Shown: piece after piece, positions 13,743-18,740 of the stretch
How positions within the stretch are numbered: the first letter of the stretch is position 1
Layout: each line of letters opens with the position of its first letter
Source: Bacteroidetes bacterium UBA6491
GTDB taxonomy: Bacteria; Bacteroidota; Bacteroidia; NS11-12g; UBA9320
Assembly (NCBI GenBank): GCA_002436505.1
Contig: DJML01000009.1
Coordinates: 343-19,082, forward strand
Direction: 5' to 3'
Length of the DNA: 18,740 nt
The notes under the pieces: model-generated
Told to the model about the DNA's origin: nothing
Database searches by the model: none
The model's input: the letters and a program-made list of their open reading frames with translations, nothing else
Made by a program: the position numbers and the translations under genes

Positions 13743-14842
13743 TTAGATACCTGTTACTGACAATTGTCGCTGTTTTCTTCTCAACGATCTCCTTTGGTCA
13801 AAGTGCACCGAAATATTCAAATGAATTTCTTCAGGTCGGCGTTGGGGCGAGGTGGTTGGGAATGTCTAATTCAGCCATATCCCGTGTCGATGATGTCACA
13901 TCAGGGTATTGGAACCCAGCGGGCCTGACTCAGTTAAAGGACAAGATCCAGATATCCTATATGCACACAAATTATTTTGCCGGAATTGGTAACTACGATT
14001 ACGGCGGGCTGGGTGTCAGGTTAAAAAACGACAATGCTCTTGCTATATCATTTGTTCGAATGGGAATCGATGGCATACCTAATACGCTGGACCTGATACG
14101 TAACGGTCAGATCGATTATTCAAGAGTAACGGAGTTCTCTGCCGTGGATTATGGTTTTTTCCTAAGTTATGGGCAGAAATCTAAGATCGAGGGCCTCACC
14201 TACGGAGGCTCAGCAAAAGTGATCCACCGTAAGGCCGGATATTTTGCCACTTCATACGGCTTTGGTCTGGATGCCGGCGTTCAGTACCAAATGAAAAATG
14301 GCATTAAGGTAGCTGCTGTTGCAAGGGATGTTACCTCGACATTCAATGCCTGGCAGTTTGATTTTACCGAAAAAGATAAAGAAGTACTGGCAAGCACAGG
14401 AAATGAGATCCCCACTAATTCTGTCGAGATAACCTTGCCGAGATTTATCATAGGTGGTTCCTGGGATACAGATCTTAACGAAGAATTTACATTTGGCACT
14501 GAGCTGAATCTTGACCTTACCACTGACGGTAGAAGAAACACACTTCTCAGAACGAATTTCGCAAGCATCGACCCACATCTTGGGATGGAAATCGGTTATG
14601 TGCACCGGGTGTTCCTTAGGGGAGGAATTGGAAACATTCAAGCCGTTTATAACCCTAAAAGAAATAAGAACGGCGAATATGAAAATAAAAAGGAATGGAC
14701 ACTCCAGCCAAATATCGGACTGGGACTTGATGTGAAAAAGTTCGCTCTTGATTTTGCCATGACCAACATAGGTCAGACGTCTGATGCATTGTACTCATAT
14801 ATCTTTTCCCTGAAGTTTAAACTAAATGGAGAAAAGAAGTAG
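13739..14842 (+). CDS. PorV/PorQ-family outer-membrane beta-barrel protein
   Basis: A 367-residue outer-membrane protein with a signal peptide of about 20 residues ending SFGQ. The mature N-terminus (EFLQVGVGARWLGMSNSAISRVDDVTSGYWNPAGL) is the hallmark of the PorV/PorQ family (FadL-like barrels with the 'GaRalGMGgA..A..dD....yWNPAgL' lead). Alternating beta strands continue to the last strand, YIFSLKFKLNG. PorV is a shuttle/attachment partner of the type IX secretion system, and PorQ-like members act with PorU/PorZ; the sequence does not decide which role applies. It overlaps the AcpH-like gene by 4 bases and converges on dps with nine bases between stops. Confidence 0.85.
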   Translation: MIRYLLLTIVAVFFSTISFGQSAPKYSNEFLQVGVGARWLGMSNSAISRVDDVTSGYWNPAGLTQLKDKIQISYMHTNYFAGIGNYDYGGLGVRLKNDNALAISFVRMGIDGIPNTLDLIRNGQIDYSRVTEFSAVDYGFFLSYGQKSKIEGLTYGGSAKVIHRKAGYFATSYGFGLDAGVQYQMKNGIKVAAVARDVTSTFNAWQFDFTEKDKEVLASTGNEIPTNSVEITLPRFIIGGSWDTDLNEEFTFGTELNLDLTTDGRRNTLLRTNFASIDPHLGMEIGYVHRVFLRGGIGNIQAVYNPKRNKNGEYENKKEWTLQPNIGLGLDVKKFALDFAMTNIGQTSDALYSYIFSLKFKLNGEKK

Positions 14843-14851
14843 CATTAAAGG

Positions 14852-15316
14852 TCAGGACAGATAAGCCGTTAACATCCACACCACTTTTTCCTGCGCAGAA
14901 ATATACTGGGTCATCAGATCCGATGTACCTGAATCACATGATTCATCTGACTTTTCGAGGATCATTCTTTCTAACGACAATATTGTATTCAGATTTTCCC
15001 TCACAATTGACACACAGGTTCTTCCGTCTGAAACCCCGGAGAATTCCTTCACCGCTGATTGGTCAAGGTACGCTGAGTAAGAATCAAGAGGCTGCATTCC
15101 CAATGTAAGGATACGTTCTGCGATCTCATCGATCTTCAGCTGGGCGTCGGAGTACAATTCCTCGAACTTCAAATGGAGCTCAAAAAAATGTTCACCTTTA
15201 ACATTCCAGTGACATGCTCTTAAGTTCTGATAGAAGACTTCATAGGTTGCCAATAACCCGTTCAATTCTTTAGAAATGATTTCTTTGGTCTGATTTTCAA
15301 TTCCTATTGTATTCAT
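14852..15316 (-). CDS. dps: Dps-family DNA-binding ferritin-like protein
   Basis: A 154-residue Dps subunit; twelve of these form a shell that oxidises Fe(II) with hydrogen peroxide and stores iron, protecting DNA. The inter-subunit ferroxidase residues are all present with the standard spacing: H36 (CHWNVKG), H48, D63 and E67 (KIDEIAERI). Helix lengths are typical. The N-terminus is short, without the long Lys-rich tail that gives DNA binding in E. coli Dps, so it may mainly store iron. Start chosen at ATG 15316; a GTG two codons upstream is also in frame. A near-consensus -7 element lies at 15340-15347. Confidence 0.93.
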   Translation of the reverse strand: MNTIGIENQTKEIISKELNGLLATYEVFYQNLRACHWNVKGEHFFELHLKFEELYSDAQLKIDEIAERILTLGMQPLDSYSAYLDQSAVKEFSGVSDGRTCVSIVRENLNTILSLERMILEKSDESCDSGTSDLMTQYISAQEKVVWMLTAYLS

Positions 15317-15339
15317 AATCACGATTTTTAAAGCTCACG

Positions 15340-15347
15340 CAAAGGTC
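15340..15347 (-). promoter_or_regulatory. Possible -7 element for dps
   Basis: The minus strand reads GACCTTTG, one mismatch from TAnnTTTG, 23 bases before the dps ATG. No OxyR-type dyad is clear nearby. The 122-base gap between the two minus-strand genes shows nothing else that I can support. Confidence 0.3.
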
Positions 15348-15438
15348 GTGAATTACGAAAGAAAAGAATATCCGAACTATCGATACAAGAATAGGGTAAA
15401 CCTATAAGCAGAATACTGAAAAAACTAAATGAAAAAGC

Positions 15439-16233
15439 CTACCACTCGTCCTCTTCAAGAACAGGGCCGGTTTTACATTTCTTCTCAAGAGCCGCGATCA
15501 TTTCATTGATCTTGCGGTCAGCAGATTTTAAGATCACATCGCCTCCCCGAACATCATTCTGGCTCTTCATCAGATATTCAAAATAAGTGGCGATCCCTTC
15601 CTTCTCATTTACACGGACAGGTGCAATATGAACCAGGTTGTTCACCTTGTAACGGTAACGGCCATCACGGATCCTGATTTCCATGCGGAATTGAATCTCA
15701 CCATCCTGATATTGCGTAAATTCATTCGGTTTTACAATACAGGGGAACTTACCGTTAACAATAATTTTATACTCCAATTCAGAAGCATTTGAGTTAACAT
15801 CGTTTGAAGTCAGAAAATTCTTCAGTTTTTTCTTTCCAAACTCTTCTTCCAGCCACTGATTTGCGCGGAACATAATTGTGTCGATCTCCACCTCATATCC
15901 ATCAGCATCAAGTACATTTACGACACCCTCGTATGTCACCAGCTCATATACCGTATCATAGGGAGGCACGAACCTCACATAAGGTGCACGTATGATTTCC
16001 GGCTCTTCTTCCTTTTCTTCATCCATACCAAAACCGAAGTCATCACCCCATCCTGGATCAAATGCAGAATCTGCCTTTGCAGAAGTGTCTTCTGATTCCT
16101 CTCCCCACGGGTCAGAGCCTGAATCGCCCCAGCCTCCTGTGTCCCATTCCTGTGCCTGAACTGAACCAGATCCCATTATAAATAGGACAAGCATTGCTGA
16201 AATGTTCCAGCTTATTACTCTAAATACTTTCAT
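15439..16233 (-). CDS. Secreted protein with DUF4468-like domain and acidic linker
   Basis: A 264-residue exported protein. The signal peptide is about 1-27 (cleavage near SVQA-QEW). A low-complexity Gly/Trp/Asp/Glu segment (about 28-80, with GGWGD, DPGWGDDFG and EEKEEEP) precedes a folded domain at about 90-235 that starts YELVTYEGVV, has a RANQWLEEEFGKKKL helix and an IRIRDGRYRYKVNNL strand as in DUF4468 proteins. The end, EEDEW, mirrors the PAEDW tail of the protein at 12405-12938. A Shine-Dalgarno AGGA (16237-16240) precedes the ATG. The stop is TAG and no terminator hairpin is seen. Function unknown; the acidic stretch could bind cations or partner proteins. Confidence 0.65.
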   Translation of the reverse strand: MKVFRVISWNISAMLVLFIMGSGSVQAQEWDTGGWGDSGSDPWGEESEDTSAKADSAFDPGWGDDFGFGMDEEKEEEPEIIRAPYVRFVPPYDTVYELVTYEGVVNVLDADGYEVEIDTIMFRANQWLEEEFGKKKLKNFLTSNDVNSNASELEYKIIVNGKFPCIVKPNEFTQYQDGEIQFRMEIRIRDGRYRYKVNNLVHIAPVRVNEKEGIATYFEYLMKSQNDVRGGDVILKSADRKINEMIAALEKKCKTGPVLEEDEW

Positions 16234-16285
16234 AATTCCTGTAGACTAATTGGTAGCCACATCCTCTCCTTTTGGACAAGAAACG

Positions 16286-16293
16286 CAAAAATA
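16286..16293 (-). promoter_or_regulatory. Promoter for the 264-residue DUF4468-like gene
   Basis: The minus strand reads TATTTTTG, an exact -7 match, 53 bases before the ATG. Nineteen bases upstream of it is TTAG, one mismatch from the -33 TTTG, making this one of the more complete promoters in the window. The -33 side overlaps a TCGATT/AATCGA dyad at 16303-16320. Confidence 0.5.
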
Positions 16294-16302
16294 TAGATTT
16301 TC

Positions 16303-16320
16303 TCGATTCTTCCTAATCGA
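16303..16320. promoter_or_regulatory. Dyad symmetry between divergent genes
   Basis: TCGATT (16303-16308) and AATCGA (16315-16320) are perfect inverted repeats with a six-base spacer. They sit at the -33 position of the leftward promoter and about 50 bases before the rightward -7 element. An operator is possible; a bound regulator is not identifiable. Confidence 0.3.
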
Positions 16321-16369
16321 AGGAATGTATGTCCATAACGTCATTCTCTTCTTTTTATTACTTCCACAT

Positions 16370-16377
16370 TATATTTG
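16370..16377 (+). promoter_or_regulatory. -7 promoter element for the M1 aminopeptidase
   Basis: TATATTTG is an exact TAnnTTTG match, 17 bases before the ATG at 16395. It excludes the longer reading frame that begins at 16329, since that start would precede the promoter element. Confidence 0.5.
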
Positions 16378-16394
16378 GCACAAAAAAAATTCAG

Positions 16395-18317
16395 ATGCAG
16401 AAAACTATAAATAATAAATACATTCTGATTCTTATTGCTTTGGCAGGATTAACCACGTGTAAAGACCGTAATAACGCGCAAAACAACGATTCAAATTCTA
16501 TGAATAATACAGAAAAAAATATTTTGGCAAAAGATGTCCATTCTTTTGCTCAGCCTAACGATGTCAGAGTAAAACATATGCATCTAGATCTTTCCGTGGA
16601 TTTTGATAAACATATTTTGTCCGGATATGTCCTTCTTGATATTGAGAACTTGACTGGAGCCGATAAACTTTATCTTGACACAAGAGACCTTGATATTTCG
16701 AAAGTGACATTAGATGACTCACCTGAAACGACTTCTTACAAGCAAGGTGAAGTAGTGGAACATCTTGGCCAATCCCTTGAAATTCAAATTTTACCATCCA
16801 CCAAGCATGTCAAAATTGAATACTCAACGAGAGATTCTGCAGCCGCCCTTCAATGGCTTTCTCCGGAACAGACGCATGGAAAAGTTTATCCTTTCCTGTT
16901 CAGTCAGTCACAGGCTATTTTGGCACGTACATGGATCCCTTGCCAGGACGGGCCGGGTGTGAAATTTACATATACTGCGACCATCAGGACAGAACCTCAC
17001 CTTCTGGCACTGATGAGCGCTGAGAACGGAACCGAAAAGACGTCAGACGGCGTGTACAATTTTAAAATGGACCAGCCGATATCTTCCTATCTGATGGCAC
17101 TTACCATCGGAGACCTTGACTTCCAGTCAACCGGAAGGAACAGCGGCGTTTACGCTGAACCAGGAATGCTCGCTGACTGTGCCTGGGAATTTGAGGACAT
17201 GCAGAGCATGATCGACTCAGCTGAAGAATTGTATGGTAAATACGCCTGGGGACGATATGATGTGGTAGTCCTCCCTCCAAGTTTCCCTTTTGGTGGAATG
17301 GAAAACCCCCGACTAACATTTGCCACGCCTACAATAATTGCCGGGGACAGGTCTCTGGTATCACTGGTAGCACACGAACTTGCTCATAGCTGGTCAGGAA
17401 ACCTGGTGACCAATGAAACGTGGAATGACTTCTGGCTCAACGAAGGGTTTACCGTTTACTTTGAAAGCAGGATCATGGAAAAGATCTACGGGAAAGCCTA
17501 TGCTGATATGCTCACCAAGCTTGGCATGGGAGAATTAACAGAGACCATTGAACGTCTCGAATCGGAAGGCAAAAGAGATGATACTCACCTATATCTTGAA
17601 CTGGAGAACAGGGACCCAGATGAAGGGTTGACCGATGTAGCCTACGAGAAAGGGCGATTCCTCCTTAAAACCATTGAAAATACCGTAGGACGGGAAAATT
17701 TTGATGACTTCCTTAAAGAATACTTCACAACGAATGCTTTTAAACCAATGAACACAGAACGTTTCATTGCTTATTTGAGGGCTAATCTCTTTGCAAAAGG
17801 CGACTCTGCCGCATTGGAAGATGCAATACAACTGGATAAATGGATCTACGGGCCCGGCATTCCTGAGAATGTTCCTGTCATTCATTCCGATGAACTGGTG
17901 AAAGTCGAAAAAGCTGCCGAAAATTTCCAAAATGGAACCCAAAAATCTTCCGGACTGGACACCGCTGGATGGACAACCCACCACTGGCTGTATTTCCTAA
18001 GAAGATTAAATGAAGAAACAGGAAAAGAAAAACTCATTGACCTTGACAATGCATTTAAACTAACGAACAGTGGCAACAGTGAAATACTGTGTGACTGGTT
18101 CCAGTTATGCATTGACAATGGTTACACCACGGCCTATCCGGCAATGGAATCATTCCTTGTGCGGGTTGGAAGACGGAAATTTCTGACTCCACTTTATAAA
18201 AGACTTGTTAAAACAGAAGAAGGCAAAGAATGGGCGCTAAGGGTATATGCCAAGGCGAGGCCTGGCTACCATTCTGTGGCTACAAATACAATTGACGCTG
18301 TGCTTGGGTGGAAATAA
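16395..18317 (+). CDS. M1-family aminopeptidase, leukotriene-A4-hydrolase type, lipoprotein
   Basis: A 640-residue zinc peptidase that removes N-terminal residues from peptides. The exopeptidase motif GGMEN is at about 300-304. The zinc site HELAH (327-331) with the second Glu in NEGFTVY (E350) has the HExxH-x18-E spacing. AYEKG carries the proton-donor Tyr. The C-terminal helical domain includes GRRKFLTPLYKRL, matching the Arg/Lys carboxylate-recognition segment of leukotriene A4 hydrolase. The N-terminus has a signal sequence ending LTTC (Cys22), a non-ideal but likely lipobox followed by an Asn-rich linker, so the enzyme is probably membrane-anchored in the periplasm or on the surface. Start ATG 16395 is set by the promoter element and the position of the signal peptide; the frame opens at 16329. 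Confidence 0.92.
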   Translation: MQKTINNKYILILIALAGLTTCKDRNNAQNNDSNSMNNTEKNILAKDVHSFAQPNDVRVKHMHLDLSVDFDKHILSGYVLLDIENLTGADKLYLDTRDLDISKVTLDDSPETTSYKQGEVVEHLGQSLEIQILPSTKHVKIEYSTRDSAAALQWLSPEQTHGKVYPFLFSQSQAILARTWIPCQDGPGVKFTYTATIRTEPHLLALMSAENGTEKTSDGVYNFKMDQPISSYLMALTIGDLDFQSTGRNSGVYAEPGMLADCAWEFEDMQSMIDSAEELYGKYAWGRYDVVVLPPSFPFGGMENPRLTFATPTIIAGDRSLVSLVAHELAHSWSGNLVTNETWNDFWLNEGFTVYFESRIMEKIYGKAYADMLTKLGMGELTETIERLESEGKRDDTHLYLELENRDPDEGLTDVAYEKGRFLLKTIENTVGRENFDDFLKEYFTTNAFKPMNTERFIAYLRANLFAKGDSAALEDAIQLDKWIYGPGIPENVPVIHSDELVKVEKAAENFQNGTQKSSGLDTAGWTTHHWLYFLRRLNEETGKEKLIDLDNAFKLTNSGNSEILCDWFQLCIDNGYTTAYPAMESFLVRVGRRKFLTPLYKRLVKTEEGKEWALRVYAKARPGYHSVATNTIDAVLGWK

Positions 18318-18341
18318 TGCCCCAAATGATTTAAAACGACT

Positions 18342-18370
18342 CCGGCCCCCTTATCAAGGGAGCCGGATTT
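18342..18370 (+). terminator. Intrinsic terminator of the aminopeptidase gene
   Basis: CCGGC-C-CCCTT (18342-18352) pairs with AAGGG-A-GCCGG (18356-18366) around an ATC loop with one C/A mismatch, followed by ATTTTA. It lies 25 bases after the TAA stop. Confidence 0.75.
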
Positions 18371-18650
18371 TACAGTAAGTATAAAAACTTTCTCAGGCTC
18401 TGGTTACCAACTCTCAAGCTTTCGAACTTGAAGGCACAACCTATTCTTTAGACGCAATTTGGACGAAAAGGTTGCACTAATATGACATTTATTTTTTAAT
18501 ACGCTGATTTTCAGTAAGAAAAAAATTGTAATTTTTGGTAAAATGTCAGAAAAACGTCAAATACAGTCAACATTTTTGATGTAAATCACGGGGACTTTGG
18601 TTCTATGGAATCAGATTCTAAGCAGTTGTGTGACCTGGATCAATGCCAAT
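18371..18650. other. Non-coding gap with small inverted repeats
   Basis: These 280 AT-rich bases hold no protein gene that I can support. Visible are TGACATTT (18483-18490) inverted as AAATGTCA (18541-18548), an FNR/CRP-like dyad at 18576-18589, and TTTG at 18597-18600 followed 19 bases later by TAAGCAGT, a poor -7 match. A 13-codon frame from ATG 18543 to TAA 18584 has no ribosome binding site or family signal. Confidence 0.5.
18576..18589. promoter_or_regulatory. FNR/CRP-family-like binding dyad
   Basis: TTGAT-GTAA-ATCAC matches the FNR box TTGATnnnnATCAA at nine of ten positions. It lies just upstream of TTTG (18597-18600), so any controlled transcript would run rightward into the terminator at 18651. 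No gene for it is visible. Confidence 0.35.
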
Positions 18651-18681
18651 AAAAAAGCCGTGCTTTTTGCACGGCTTTTTT
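18651..18681. terminator. Strong bidirectional intrinsic terminator
   Basis: AAAAAA, then GCCGTGC (18657-18663), loop TTTTT, GCACGGC (18669-18675) and TTTTTT form a perfect seven-pair GC-rich stem flanked by six A-T pairs. It works in either direction; on the minus strand it starts one base after the tRNA 3' end and must terminate that transcript. Confidence 0.93.
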
Positions 18682-18682
18682 G

Positions 18683-18740
18683 TGGGCAATACTGGATTCG
18701 AACCAGTGACCTCTCGGATGTGAACCGAACGCTCTAACCA
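18683..18740 (-). tRNA. tRNA-Val (anticodon CAC), 5' end cut by the window edge
   Basis: The minus strand reads D-arm remnant TGGTTAGAGC, anticodon stem-loop TTCGG-TTCACAT-CCGAG, variable AGGTC, T-arm ACTGG-TTCGAAT-CCAGT and acceptor strand ATTGCCC with discriminator A at 18683. The anticodon is CAC (18720-18722), reading GUG valine codons. The 3' CCA is not encoded (CAA follows), so it must be added enzymatically. About the first 15-17 nucleotides lie beyond 18740. Confidence 0.9.

Noticed and set aside
16329..16394. 22-codon N-terminal extension of the M1 aminopeptidase
   Set aside because: It would place hydrophobic residues before the lipoprotein signal and would start upstream of the TATATTTG promoter element.
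18543..18584. 13-codon frame in the terminal gap
   Set aside because: Too short, no ribosome binding site, and no resemblance to a known leader peptide.
1..18740. CRISPR array, insertion sequence, phage or toxin-antitoxin system
   Set aside because: No regularly spaced repeats, transposase or integrase motifs, target duplications or toxin-antitoxin gene pairs were seen; nearly all DNA is explained by core metabolic and envelope genes.

Overview
The window looks like ordinary chromosomal DNA from a member of the Bacteroidota, most likely a Cytophagales-type marine or soil bacterium. Four things point there: -7 promoter elements of the TAnnTTTG type, a PorV/PorQ-family outer-membrane protein, two DUF4468-type secreted proteins, and an NrnA-type DHH phosphoesterase divergent from ndk. 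Many start codons lack a good Shine-Dalgarno sequence. I see no transposase, integrase, phage gene, CRISPR array or rRNA.

Left part (1-6038): the first 11 codons of ndk leave on the minus strand. Divergent from it is a tightly packed six-gene plus-strand operon: nrnA, a tandem-FKBP-fold lipoprotein, a secreted FKBP prolyl isomerase, rfbB, rfbA and an ABC exporter. The junctions are 4-base overlaps (four) or direct abutment (one). It combines nucleotide turnover, envelope protein folding, dTDP-sugar synthesis and lipid or glycan export.

Middle (6051-11941): rlmN (minus) and an AlkD-like DNA glycosylase (plus) diverge from a 41-bp spacer that carries two face-to-face -7 elements. Next comes a molybdenum-cofactor block. 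moaC, a MobA fusion and a MoeB/ThiF-rhodanese protein lie on the plus strand. They converge on moaE and moaD on the minus strand, which follow a TauE/SafE sulfite-exporter-like gene. MoaC builds cPMP, MoaD/MoaE (with MoaD activated by the MoeB-like protein) make molybdopterin, and the MobA domain would add GMP. moaA and moeA are not in the window.

Right part (11942-18740): a small zinc-ribbon protein sits behind a dyad-rich upstream region. It is followed by a DUF4468-like secreted protein (minus), an AcpH/HD-like protein coupled to a PorV/PorQ-family barrel (plus), Dps (minus), a second DUF4468-like secreted protein (minus) and a lipoprotein M1 aminopeptidase of the leukotriene-A4-hydrolase type (plus). 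The last 420 bases hold two terminators, an FNR/CRP-like dyad and a partial tRNA-Val(CAC) on the minus strand.

I found no clear new multi-gene defence or mobile system. The most interesting items are the P-loop-less MobB-like domain fused to MobA, the MoeB homologue lacking the zinc cysteines, the recurring very short leaders behind TAnnTTTG elements, the GACGA/TCGTC dyad cluster at 12081-12150, and the two DUF4468 proteins with matching acidic-Trp tails.
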